A DNA stretch of 64,000 bases from Streptomyces sp. ALI-76-A (GTDB taxonomy: Bacteria > Actinomycetota > Actinomycetes > Streptomycetales > Streptomycetaceae): contig NZ_JASVWB010000002.1 of the NCBI RefSeq assembly GCF_030287445.1, positions 1,550,001 to 1,614,000 on the forward strand. The letters are read 5' to 3'. Below the pieces are notes generated by a model. It was not told the origin of the DNA. It saw only the letters and a list, made by a program, of their open reading frames with translations, and searched no databases. Made by a program: the position numbers and the translations under genes. Shown in pieces: positions 18,086-26,925 of the stretch. Each line of letters begins with the position of its first letter. Position 1 is the first letter of the stretch.

Positions 18086-18116
18086 AGCTCATTGTTACCT
18101 ACACTCACAATGAACT
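18086..18116. promoter_or_regulatory. MarR-type operator palindrome
   Basis: Left arm AGCTCATTGT (18086-18095) and right arm ACAATGAACT (18107-18116) are inverse repeats with one mismatch, spaced by 11 bp. This AT-rich island stands out from the surrounding GC-rich DNA. It lies 22 bp upstream of the marR start. On the minus strand it overlaps TTGTGA and TAAGCT spaced 18 bp, a plausible promoter for the exporter. Binding by the adjacent MarR would repress both directions. Confidence 0.65.
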
Positions 18117-18137
18117 GCATCCTGATATTGTTCCCGT

Positions 18138-18593
18138 ATGACCACCCCCGATCCCGACGGCATGCTCGCCGAGCAGTTGCTGCGGCTGACCCGCCGTATG
18201 CACCGGATCCAGAAACGCCACCTGGAGCAGCGTCTCGTCGGTGTGACCCCGGCCCAGTCCCGGCTGCTGCGCACCCTCGCCCACTGCGACGCGCCGCCCC
18301 GGATGGCCGACCTCGCCCAGCGCCTGGAGGTGGTGCCGCGGGCGGTGACGACACTGGTCGACGGGCTGGAGACGAGCGGCAAGGTGCGGCGGGTCCCGGA
18401 CCCGGCCAACCGCCGGGTCATCCGCATCGAGCTCACCGACGACGGCCACAAGGCCGTGCGGGAGTTGAACGGGGCGCGCCGGTCCGCGGCGGAGGAGATC
18501 CTGGCCCCGTTGACGGAGGAACAGCGCACCCTGCTCGGCGGGTTGCTGGACACGCTGGTGGACGGGGCTCCGGTGCGAGAGCGCACCTGCTGA
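18138..18593 (+). CDS. MarR family transcriptional regulator
   Basis: 151 aa. A winged-helix domain is readable: TPAQSRLLRTLA, the recognition region MADLAQRLEVVPRAVTTLVDGLE, and the wing DPANRRVIRIELTDDG. The flanking helices form the dimer interface. It most likely represses itself and the divergent ABC exporter via the palindrome at 18086-18116. No RBS precedes ATG 18138, so the message may be leaderless or nearly so. Confidence 0.92.
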   Translation: MTTPDPDGMLAEQLLRLTRRMHRIQKRHLEQRLVGVTPAQSRLLRTLAHCDAPPRMADLAQRLEVVPRAVTTLVDGLETSGKVRRVPDPANRRVIRIELTDDGHKAVRELNGARRSAAEEILAPLTEEQRTLLGGLLDTLVDGAPVRERTC

Positions 18594-18828
18594 GCCGGAG
18601 ACGACGGCGGGGAACCGCGGACGGCAGCGGGTAACCGGGGACGACGGCGCGCCCGCGGACGCCGGCGTCGGCGGTGGCGGTGGCCGTGGCGGTCCAGGCG
18701 TTCGGCCGCCGCCGGGTGACGCGTCACACGTCACGCCCCACGGGCCACGGCCGTCGCTCGTCGTGCTGGAGCGGCGGCCGCGGCCCGTGGCGTGACAGGG
18801 GGCGCGACAGGAGGGCGTGACAGGGGCG

Positions 18829-20247
18829 TCAACCGACCTCGGAAGCAGGCTCCTTGGACGACTGGGCGGGTACCGCGGGGAGCCGCGGCGCGGAGTCGGC
18901 CTCCGGCGCCTCGGCGGCGGCCGTGCGGCCGGGCCCGTCGTCGTCCGCCGTCGGGACGGTCTCGCCGTTCAGGACCCTCCTCGCCTTGTCCGCGTCCAGC
19001 GCGCCCTCCCAGCGGGAGACCGCGAAGACGGCCACACAGTTGCCGAGCAGGTTCGTCACGACCCGCATCGAGTCCATGATGCGGTCCACGCCGAGGAGCA
19101 GCGCCACGGCGCCGGCGGGGATGGCGCCCAGCGAGGAGGCGGTCGCGGACAGGGCGAGGAAGGCGGAACCGGGGATGCCCGCCATGCCCTTGCTGGTCAG
19201 CATGAGCACGAGGACCACGGTGATCTGCTGGCTCAGGCTCAGGTCCACGCCGACGGCCTGGGAGATGAACAGCGTGCCGATGGACAGGTAGAGGGAGGCG
19301 CCGTCGAGGTTGAAGGAGTAACCGGTGGGCAGCACCAGGCCCACCGCGTCGTCCCGGGCGCCGGCCCGCCGCAGTTTCTGCATCACGCGCGGCATGACGG
19401 ACTCGGTGGAGGCGGTGCCGAGGGCGAGGAGCATCTCCTCGCGGATGTAGCGCACGAACTTCCAGAGGCTGAGCCCGGTGACCGCCTTGAGCGCGACGGC
19501 GAGCAGCACGATGAAGAGCGCGGCGGCGACATAGCACAGGATGATCAGCTTGGCGTACGTCTCGATCACACCGAGGCCGTACTGGCCGATCAGGACGGCC
19601 ATCGCGCCGAACACCGCGATCGGGGCCAGCCGCATGACGAAGGCGACGATCGCGAAGATGATCTCCTGGGCCTGCTCGATGGCGGGCAGCACCTGCGGCA
19701 CCTTGGTGTGGCCGAGGTGCAGCAGCGCGGCACCCACCAGGCAGGCCAGAATGAGCACTTGCAGCAGGGAGTTCTCGGCGAAGGCGCCGATGAAACTGGT
19801 GGGCAGCGCGTTCACGACGAACTCGGTCGTCGAGGGCAGCGAGCCGCCGCCGGTCTTCGCGTCGACCGCCGAGGTGTCGAGGGTGGCCGGGTCGACGTTC
19901 ATCCCGGAGCCGGGCCGGACCACGTTGGCGGCGATGAGCCCGATGAGCAGGGCGAGCGTGCTCGCGACCTCGAACCAGATCAGGGCCTTGAGCCCGATCC
20001 GCCCGAACGCCTTGAGGTCACCGGCCTTGGCGATACCGACGACGACCACGCAGAACACCAGCGGCGAGATGATCGTCTTGATCAGCCGGGTGAAACCGTC
20101 GCCGAGCGGCTGGAGATCCGTGGCCACGTCGGGCCACAGCTTCCCGACGACGATTCCGAGGACGAGCGCGCAGCCGACCTGCGCGAACAGAGAGGTACGC
20201 AGTACGCGTGCGACGCGTCGCGGCAGGGACGGGACGGACGGCGGCAC
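18829..20247 (-). CDS. dctA: dicarboxylate/cation symporter, DctA type
   Basis: 472 aa, GTG start with AAGGAG upstream. Multiple membrane segments and the DAACS signature regions are present: IISPLVFCVVVVGIA, the Ser-rich reentrant loop GTASTESVMP, the substrate/cation site GYSFNLDGASLYL and SKGMAGIPGSAF. It should take up C4-dicarboxylates (succinate, malate, fumarate) with protons or sodium. The acidic C-terminal tail of about 60 residues is disordered. No two-component dct regulator is adjacent. Confidence 0.93.
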   Translation of the reverse strand: MPPSVPSLPRRVARVLRTSLFAQVGCALVLGIVVGKLWPDVATDLQPLGDGFTRLIKTIISPLVFCVVVVGIAKAGDLKAFGRIGLKALIWFEVASTLALLIGLIAANVVRPGSGMNVDPATLDTSAVDAKTGGGSLPSTTEFVVNALPTSFIGAFAENSLLQVLILACLVGAALLHLGHTKVPQVLPAIEQAQEIIFAIVAFVMRLAPIAVFGAMAVLIGQYGLGVIETYAKLIILCYVAAALFIVLLAVALKAVTGLSLWKFVRYIREEMLLALGTASTESVMPRVMQKLRRAGARDDAVGLVLPTGYSFNLDGASLYLSIGTLFISQAVGVDLSLSQQITVVLVLMLTSKGMAGIPGSAFLALSATASSLGAIPAGAVALLLGVDRIMDSMRVVTNLLGNCVAVFAVSRWEGALDADKARRVLNGETVPTADDDGPGRTAAAEAPEADSAPRLPAVPAQSSKEPASEVG

Positions 20248-20423
20248 GGGGCACTCCTTGTGGGGGGAACGTGGGACGGCAGCACGCAGAATGAGAGGAC
20301 TTCTGCGATACGGAAACATGATTCCGTGCCGATCACTTTGGGGGTGCCATTGATCCCGTGGGGGACGTCCGCGTTTCGATCTTGTAAATCACCCTGCGCG
20401 TGACGCGTCGCACGCGACTGGCC

Positions 20424-22046
20424 TCAGCAGCCCCGGCGGTCCGCGGTGAGCACGCCCTGGACGGACACCAGGGAACGGTCGTAGCACCCGGCCGACCCGC
20501 GGATCCGGTAGCGCTCGCTCGTCGTGCCGACCGCGTGCCGCTGGTCGCGGGGCACGTTCACCGTGTACGTCGCGTCACCCGTGTACGTGTCGTCCAGCCG
20601 CGACCACGCGGTGCGCCGGTCGCCCCGCGACTCGGTGACGGCGGCCCGGTCACCGAGGGTCAGCACGGTCCGCAGCCGGTCGCCCGCCCCCAGCGTGGTC
20701 GTGCCGTCCATCGTGTACGTCCGCTGCGTACGCGTCACCCGGTCCGGTCCGCGCCCGTCGACGGTCACCGACTCGTCGTCCGTCCACGTGGCGTCCAGCG
20801 CGTCGACGTTCTCCCCGTCGGTCCAGCGGTGTGTGGAGGTGTTCACCAGGGAGCGGCTGACGGTGGTCGTCACCCGGCCGTGCGAGGTGTCGACGTATCC
20901 GGCGACGGTCAGCCCATGGCCGCCCTCGGTGTCCACGCGGTGCTCCGCGCCGGGCGTGTACGCCGAGGAGTCGGTGAGAGAGGTCGGCCGGTGCGTGGTC
21001 AGCCGGCCGCCGACATGCGCGCTCTTCGCGTCCTGCCAGACCAGCACGTTGACCGGAGCGCTCCAGCCGCTCTGCCCCTCGGGCACACCGACGACCGAGA
21101 CCTCGACGCGGTGCGGGCGGCCGTCGTTGAGGATCCCGGCGAACGGCGTCAGGTCGTATTCGATCGGCTTGACGTCGAAGGCGCGCGGTCCCGGGACGAC
21201 GTACCAGAGGAAGGGGTTGGACCAGCCGCCGGTCCACACGGTCGGGAAGGGGGCGGCGATCCCCGCGAGCTGGTCGTCGACCTCCACCTGGACCTCGCGG
21301 TACGGACCGCCGGCGGTCCGGCAGGAGTACGGGGCCGGGTCGGGCACCGTCAGATACCAGTACTCCTCGCAGCCGCCGCCGGACCCGGTGGCGTACACCT
21401 CGGCGACGATGCGTTCGCTGTTGCGCGGGGTGGTGAGGGTGGACTGGTCGGTGAGGGTCAGGACCTGGTCCGGTGTGGCGGCCGGCCTGCCCGCGTAGAA
21501 CGTCAGGGTGACCTTGACGTCGATGATGCCGGTGTACGTGTCGTCGACGACGTTCCCGATGAGCATCTCGACGTCCTGGCTGTCGCGGAAGGTGTCGCTG
21601 TAGCGCGTGACGTCCTTCTCCACGGACCACTCGATGCCGTCGGGCGAGGGCTGGGGCGTCGAGGTACGGAAGATCTCCACGCCGCCGACGTGGACATGGC
21701 CGAGCCGGTCGAACTGGCGGCCCTTGACCTTGCCGTCCAACCGCAGTACGACCTTGCTCCAGCGGTCACCGCAGCCCTGGGGCGGGGTGTAGGTGCCCCG
21801 GTACGGGGTGAAGTCCCGGAACTGCGCCTCGGCCAGCGTGACCCGACAGGACCTCCCGGTGGGCTCGGCGACGGGCGGGACCGCGGTGACGGGGTCGTGC
21901 CAGTCGGTGCCGAACTCGGCGGGGGCTTCGGCGGGGTGGGGCGGCGAGGCGGCGGCCCGCGCGGAGTGGGCCGGGCCCGCGCCGAGGAGGGTGCTCGCGA
22001 GGAGGGTCGCTCCGGCGAACATGGACATGATGATCCGTCTCTTCAT
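20424..22046 (-). CDS. secreted peptide-N4-(N-acetyl-beta-glucosaminyl)asparagine amidase A (PNGase A) family
   Basis: 540 aa with a Sec signal (MKRRIIMSMFAGATLLA...AHSA). The body matches the PNGase A family: GTYTPPQGCGDRWSKVVLRLDG, GRQFDRLGHVHVGGVEIFRTSTP, a WSVEKDVTRY segment, and later NPFLWYVVPGPRAFDVKPIEYDLTPF. Enzymes of this type release N-glycans, including core alpha-1,3-fucosylated plant glycans, from glycopeptides. It therefore likely acts outside the cell on plant or fungal glycoproteins. It is divergent from the heterodimeric ABC exporter with a 207-bp gap. Confidence 0.88.
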   Translation of the reverse strand: MKRRIIMSMFAGATLLASTLLGAGPAHSARAAASPPHPAEAPAEFGTDWHDPVTAVPPVAEPTGRSCRVTLAEAQFRDFTPYRGTYTPPQGCGDRWSKVVLRLDGKVKGRQFDRLGHVHVGGVEIFRTSTPQPSPDGIEWSVEKDVTRYSDTFRDSQDVEMLIGNVVDDTYTGIIDVKVTLTFYAGRPAATPDQVLTLTDQSTLTTPRNSERIVAEVYATGSGGGCEEYWYLTVPDPAPYSCRTAGGPYREVQVEVDDQLAGIAAPFPTVWTGGWSNPFLWYVVPGPRAFDVKPIEYDLTPFAGILNDGRPHRVEVSVVGVPEGQSGWSAPVNVLVWQDAKSAHVGGRLTTHRPTSLTDSSAYTPGAEHRVDTEGGHGLTVAGYVDTSHGRVTTTVSRSLVNTSTHRWTDGENVDALDATWTDDESVTVDGRGPDRVTRTQRTYTMDGTTTLGAGDRLRTVLTLGDRAAVTESRGDRRTAWSRLDDTYTGDATYTVNVPRDQRHAVGTTSERYRIRGSAGCYDRSLVSVQGVLTADRRGC

Positions 22047-22253
22047 GGCCGGTGTTCTACGGCCATGCGGACGTCCGCCGCAATGAGGCCTCCCGCGCGG
22101 GGGCGAGGGCGCGGCGCCGCCCCCAGGTCAGCCGGTTCTGTGCGCCCCACCGGAAAACCGTTTGCTTCCGACCACGCTGCGGCGCGAACCTTTCACGGTT
22201 TGTTGCCGTCGTACGCGTTCCCCTCCGCCCCCTGACACGAGCCACTGGACGTC

Positions 22254-24071
22254 ATGCAGATTCAAGACCTTCCGTATCCCGACCCGGGCGTGCCGGACGC
22301 GCGCTCCGGGCCCCGATTCCTGTGGTGGCTCTTCCGGAGCCAGCTGGGCGGGCAGCTCAAGTCGCTGGCCTGGGGACTGCTGCACTTCGGTTCCGTCTGC
22401 GTCCTGCCGTTCTGCGTCGGGCTCGCCGTGCAGGCCGTCGTCGACCGCTCCGGTACCCGACTGGCCCTCGCGGGCGCGCTGCTGGCCGTGTGCTGTGTCG
22501 GCAACGCGGTCGGCGAGACCTTCCTGCACCGCACCGCGATCACCAACTGGATCACGGCGGCCGCGCGCGTCCAGCAGCTGCTGGCCCGCAAGGCCGCCCT
22601 GCTGGGCTCCGCGCTGACCCGGCGGGTCGCGGCCGGTGAGGTCGTCGCCGTGTCCACCGGTGACGTCGAGAAGATCGGCTGGTTCGTGGAGGCCGTCTCC
22701 CGGTTCACCGCCGCCGCGCTCACCCTCGTGCTGGTCTGCGTCGGCCTGGTCCTCTACCAGCCCGCGCTCGGCGTGGTGGTCGCCGCGGGCCTGCCGGTCC
22801 TGGCGCTGGCGGTGCTGCCGCTGCTGCCCCGCGCGACCCGGCGTGCCGACGTCCAGCGGGAGAAGGCCGGGCGCGCCACCGAACTGGCCTCGGACACCGT
22901 GGCCGGTCTGCGCGTCCTGCGCGGCATCGGCGGCGAGGAACTCTTCCTCGACCGCTACCGCCGCGCCTCCCAGGAGGTCCGCCACGCGGCCGTGCGCAGC
23001 GCCCGGATGTGGTCGCTGATCTCCGCGATCCAGGTACTGCTGCCGGGACTGCTGCTGATCGCGGTCGTCTGGCACGGCGTCCATCTGGTGCGCGACGGGC
23101 GCATCGGCGTCGGTGAACTGGTCACGGTCTACAGCTCGGTGATGCTGCTCACCTACCCGCTGCGGCATTTCGAGGAGATCGCGATGGCGTACTCGTTCTC
23201 CCGTCCGTCGGCCCGGCGGGCCGCGCGTGTGCTGTCGCTGGAGCGGGCCACGGACACCGCGGGCTCCCTGGCCGCCGCCACCCCGTCCGGCGACCTGTAC
23301 GACCCGGCCACCGGTCTGCTGGCACCCACCGGCCGGCTCACCGCCGTGGTGTGCGGCGACCCGGACGCGGCGGGACGGCTCGCGGAGCGGCTGGGCGGGC
23401 ACCCCTCGGAGGAGGGTCCGTCGGTCCTGCTGGGCGGTGTGCCTCTCGACGACCTGCCGCTCGACTCCGCCCGCACGGCCGTCCTCGTCCAGGACAAGGA
23501 CCCGGTGCTGCTGTCCGGCTCGCTGCGCGAGCTGCTCGACGTGCCCGCCTCGGGCCATGTGGGTGCCGAGGAGGCGCTGGCGGCCGCACAGTGCGGGGAC
23601 GTCCTGACCGCCCTGGCGCAGGGCTCGCTCGGTGCCGAGGACCCGATGGACGCCCGGATCACCGAACGCGGACGTTCTCTCTCCGGCGGCCAGCGCCAGC
23701 GGCTCGCCCTGGCCCGTTCGCTGGTGACGGACCCGGAGGTGCTCGTCCTGGACGAGCCGACCTCCGCCGTCGACTCGCACACCGAGGCGCGGATCGCCGA
23801 GGGTCTGCGGGAGCTGCGCGCCGGGCGCACGACCGTGGTGTTCACCTCCTCGCCGCTCCTCCTGGACCGCGCCGACCGGGTCGCCCTGGTGGACGACGGC
23901 GAGGTCGTGGCGGTGGGCGCGCACCGCGAGCTGGTGCACACGGAACCCCGGTACCGGGCCGTGGTGACCCGCGAGACCGACGACGAGGCCGCCCGGTACG
24001 AGCGGGAGCCGGCCGCGTCCGAGGTCGACGACGTCCTGGACGTACTGGAAGAGATCGAGGAGACAGCATGA
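22254..24071 (+). CDS. ABC exporter subunit 1 with degenerate Walker A
   Basis: 605 aa with N-terminal ABC membrane domain (six helices to ~residue 320) and a C-terminal NBD. The signature LSGGQRQRLALARS (~476) and Walker B VLVLDEPTS (~495-501) are intact. The Walker A position reads VVCGDPDAAGRLA (~365-377) with no Gly-Lys-Ser/Thr, and the switch His is missing (VVFTSSPLLLDR, ~528). It cannot bind ATP normally at its own P-loop and should pair with the next gene's product, with which it overlaps by ATGA. The C-terminal tail is acidic. Substrate unknown. Confidence 0.9.
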   Translation: MQIQDLPYPDPGVPDARSGPRFLWWLFRSQLGGQLKSLAWGLLHFGSVCVLPFCVGLAVQAVVDRSGTRLALAGALLAVCCVGNAVGETFLHRTAITNWITAAARVQQLLARKAALLGSALTRRVAAGEVVAVSTGDVEKIGWFVEAVSRFTAAALTLVLVCVGLVLYQPALGVVVAAGLPVLALAVLPLLPRATRRADVQREKAGRATELASDTVAGLRVLRGIGGEELFLDRYRRASQEVRHAAVRSARMWSLISAIQVLLPGLLLIAVVWHGVHLVRDGRIGVGELVTVYSSVMLLTYPLRHFEEIAMAYSFSRPSARRAARVLSLERATDTAGSLAAATPSGDLYDPATGLLAPTGRLTAVVCGDPDAAGRLAERLGGHPSEEGPSVLLGGVPLDDLPLDSARTAVLVQDKDPVLLSGSLRELLDVPASGHVGAEEALAAAQCGDVLTALAQGSLGAEDPMDARITERGRSLSGGQRQRLALARSLVTDPEVLVLDEPTSAVDSHTEARIAEGLRELRAGRTTVVFTSSPLLLDRADRVALVDDGEVVAVGAHRELVHTEPRYRAVVTRETDDEAARYEREPAASEVDDVLDVLEEIEETA

Positions 24072-25849
24072 TCGGCGTGGCGCCACCGGCGTACGACCCG
24101 GCGGCCCCGACGACGGCGAACACCCTGCCCGTCGGCGCCTCCGCCACCGTCCGCGCCTACGTGAGCGAGCTGTTCCGCCGGCACCGCCGGGCCTTCGTGC
24201 TGCTCGTCACCGTCAACACGGTGTCCGTGGTCGCCTCGATGGCGGGCCCGTGGCTGTTGGGCGGGCTCGTGGAGCGGGTGTCGGACGACGCCCGGGAACT
24301 CCACCTGGAGCTGACGGCCGGACTGTTCTTGCTCGCGCTGGCCGTCCAGGCCCTGTTCGTGCGCGAGGTGCGGCTGCGCGGGGCGATGCTCGGCGAGCGC
24401 ATGCTGGCCGATCTGCGCGAGGACTTCCTGGTGCGGTCGGTCGGCCTGCCGCCGGGGGTGCTGGAGCGGGCCGGGACGGGCGACCTGCTGTCCCGGATCA
24501 CCACCGACGTCGACCGGCTGTCCAACGCGATGCGGGAGGCCGTACCGCAGCTGGCGATCGGTGTGGTGTGGGCGGCCCTGCTGCTGGGCGGGCTGGTGAT
24601 CACCGCGCCGCCGCTGGCGGCCGCGGTGCTGCTCGCCGTGCCGCTGCTGGTGGTCGGCTGCCGCTGGTACTTCAAGCGGGCGGGAGCGGCCTACCGTTCG
24701 GAGACCGCCGGGTACGCCGCCGTCGCCGCCGCGCTCGCGGAGACCGTGGACGCCGGACGCACCGTCGAGGCCCACCGCCTCAGCGCCCGCCGGATCGCGC
24801 TGTCGGAGCGCCGGATCAAGGAGTGGACCGCCTGGGAGCGCTACACGCTCTGGCTGCGGTCGGTGCTCTTTCCCGTCGTCAACGTGACCCATGTGACGGT
24901 CCTCGCCTCGGTGCTGATGATCGGTGGCGTGTTCGTGCTCCAGGGCTGGATCGGGGTCGGTCAGCTGACCACCGGAGCGCTGATCGCGCAGATGCTCGTC
25001 GACCCGGTCGGGCTGATCCTGCGCTGGTACGACGAGCTCCAGGTGGCCCAGGTGTCGCTGGCCCGGCTGGTCGGCGTCCGGGACATCGAGCCGGCCGCCG
25101 GTGACGACACGCTGGACCCCGACGGCCACGACGTGCACGCGGACCGGGTGCACTTCGGCTACCTGGAAGGCGTGGACGTGCTGCGCCAGGTGTCCCTGGA
25201 GGTCGCCCCCGGCACCAGGCTGGCGCTGGTCGGCCCGTCCGGCGCGGGCAAGTCCACGCTGGGCCGGCTGCTCGCCGGGATCTACGCGCCCCGGGACGGG
25301 CGGATCACCCTCGGCGGCGCCGAGCTGTCCCGGATGACGGCGGAACGGGTCCGCTCGCACGTGGCCCTGGTCAACCAGGAGCACCACGTGTTCGTGGGCT
25401 CCCTGCGCGACAACCTGCTGCTCGCCCGCACCGGCGCGGCGGACGCGGAGCTGTGGGCGGCACTGGGCGCGGTGGACGCGGACGGCTGGGCGCGGGCCCT
25501 CGACGACGGCCTGGACACCGAGGTCGGCTCGGGCGGGCTGGCCCTCACGCCCGCCCAGGCGCAGCAGATCGCCCTGGCCCGGCTGGTGCTGGCCGACCCG
25601 CACACGCTGGTCCTGGACGAGGCGACCTCCCTGCTCGACCCGCGGGCGGCCCGCCACCTGGAACGGTCCCTGGCCCGCGTCCTGGACGGCCGCACGGTCG
25701 TCGCGATCGCCCACCGGCTGCACACCGCGCACGACGCCGACGTCATCGCCGTCGTCGAGAACGGCCGGATCAGCGAGCTGGGCAGCCACGACGAGCTGGT
25801 CGCGGCCGACGGGGCCTACGCGGCCCTGTGGCGGTCCTGGCACGGGTGA
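24068..25849 (+). CDS. ABC exporter subunit 2 with degenerate signature motif
   Basis: 593 aa, starting within the stop of the previous gene (ATGA). Membrane domain, then an NBD with intact Walker A GPSGAGKST (~388), Walker B TLVLDEATSLLD (~513-524) and AIAHRL (~546). The signature LSGGQ is replaced by LTPAQ (~493). With subunit 1 it makes one complete ATP site (this Walker A plus the other's LSGGQ) and one site defective on both faces. It is a heterodimeric type IV exporter. Confidence 0.92.
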   Translation: MIGVAPPAYDPAAPTTANTLPVGASATVRAYVSELFRRHRRAFVLLVTVNTVSVVASMAGPWLLGGLVERVSDDARELHLELTAGLFLLALAVQALFVREVRLRGAMLGERMLADLREDFLVRSVGLPPGVLERAGTGDLLSRITTDVDRLSNAMREAVPQLAIGVVWAALLLGGLVITAPPLAAAVLLAVPLLVVGCRWYFKRAGAAYRSETAGYAAVAAALAETVDAGRTVEAHRLSARRIALSERRIKEWTAWERYTLWLRSVLFPVVNVTHVTVLASVLMIGGVFVLQGWIGVGQLTTGALIAQMLVDPVGLILRWYDELQVAQVSLARLVGVRDIEPAAGDDTLDPDGHDVHADRVHFGYLEGVDVLRQVSLEVAPGTRLALVGPSGAGKSTLGRLLAGIYAPRDGRITLGGAELSRMTAERVRSHVALVNQEHHVFVGSLRDNLLLARTGAADAELWAALGAVDADGWARALDDGLDTEVGSGGLALTPAQAQQIALARLVLADPHTLVLDEATSLLDPRAARHLERSLARVLDGRTVVAIAHRLHTAHDADVIAVVENGRISELGSHDELVAADGAYAALWRSWHG

Positions 25850-26089
25850 CCCGGTGACGCGGGAGGGCTGAGTGGCGTGTGGGCCCGGAGCGAGGAGGAG
25901 CGGTCCTCGGCCCGGGCCCGTGCCGTTGCGCGGTGCCGAAGTCGAGTGGAAGGCTGGAAAGCGGCACCGGCTCGGGGAGCGCCCGCGCACCACACGGTGT
26001 GCCGACGGGCGCGGCTTGTGCACCGCGCGTCCGCGGTCCGCCGTCGGCCGCGGGACCACCGAGTCCGGCCCCATCACCTGGAGGTACCT

Positions 26090-26560
26090 GTGAACAGCGC
26101 CGACGGATGGGGGGACGACGTCTACCAGCCCGACGGATCCGAGATCCAGGACGACTCGGGGCTGCTCGACGTGGAGGACACCTTGGAGAACGACGGAGTC
26201 GGCAGTCCCCTCGACCGGGGCTGGTCGCCTCCGGAACGGCCCTGGGCGGTGGAGCACACCGGTGTCACGGCGGCGGAGCGCCAGGCGGGCGAGTCGCTGG
26301 AGCAGCGGCTCGCCGAGGAGCTGCCGGACCTGGCCGCGCCGGACGGCGACGGCATCGGTGACTGCGACGGCACGGACGGGGAACTCCTCGACAACGAGGT
26401 CGGCGCGGTCCGCTCCGGTCGTCTCGTGGCACCCGACGAGGGGGCGCACGAGGACGAGGAGAGCGCGCTGATCGCCACGGACGTGGGCATCGACGGTGCG
26501 GCCGCCTCCGCCGAGGAGGCCGCGATGCACATCGTCGACGAGGACGCCCTGTACGGCTGA
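26090..26560 (+). CDS. DUF5709 domain-containing acidic protein
   Basis: 156 aa, GTG start with GGAGGT upstream. Highly acidic (pI certainly low), with short motifs DGWGDDVYQPDG, GWSPPERPWAVEHTGVTAAER and ESLEQRLAEELPD typical of DUF5709, followed by a C-terminal AAASAEEAAMHIVDE. No membrane or signal sequence. Function unknown; family members are widespread in Streptomyces. L31 follows 54 bp downstream on the same strand. Confidence 0.85.
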   Translation: MNSADGWGDDVYQPDGSEIQDDSGLLDVEDTLENDGVGSPLDRGWSPPERPWAVEHTGVTAAERQAGESLEQRLAEELPDLAAPDGDGIGDCDGTDGELLDNEVGAVRSGRLVAPDEGAHEDEESALIATDVGIDGAAASAEEAAMHIVDEDALYG

Positions 26561-26614
26561 CCCCGTCGGCCCCGCGCCGTCGGCCGCCCGGCCGGCGCCG
26601 CAGAAGGAGGATCC

Positions 26615-26884
26615 ATGCAGCAGGACAAGCACCCCGACTACCACTCGGTCGTCTTCCGCGACCGCTCCGCCGGCTACGCCTTCCTCACCCGGTCCACCGC
26701 CACCAGCGACCGGACCATCGAGTGGGACGACGGCGAGACCTACCCGGTCGTGGACGTGGAGATCTCCTCGGAGAGCCACCCCTTCTACACCGGCAAGGCC
26801 CGCACGGTGGACTCGGAGGGCCGCGTCGCCCAGTTCGAACGACGCTACGGCAGCGGATCGGCCCAGGGGTCCGGCGGGGTGTGA
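26615..26884 (+). CDS. rpmE2: 50S ribosomal protein L31, type B (zinc-free)
   Basis: 89 aa. [38 protein letters not shown] and [11 protein letters not shown] match type B L31. No cysteine is present, so it is the zinc-independent form that replaces the CxxC protein under zinc limitation. A strong AGAAGGAGG RBS precedes ATG 26615. I see no AT-rich Zur palindrome upstream, in contrast to the usual Zur control of such genes. It may therefore be read through from the DUF5709 gene. Confidence 0.94.
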   Translation: MQQDKHPDYHSVVFRDRSAGYAFLTRSTATSDRTIEWDDGETYPVVDVEISSESHPFYTGKARTVDSEGRVAQFERRYGSGSAQGSGGV

Positions 26885-26925
26885 GCGTCCGCGGGCGGTC
26901 GTGGCGGCCGTCCGGAGCCGGTCGC

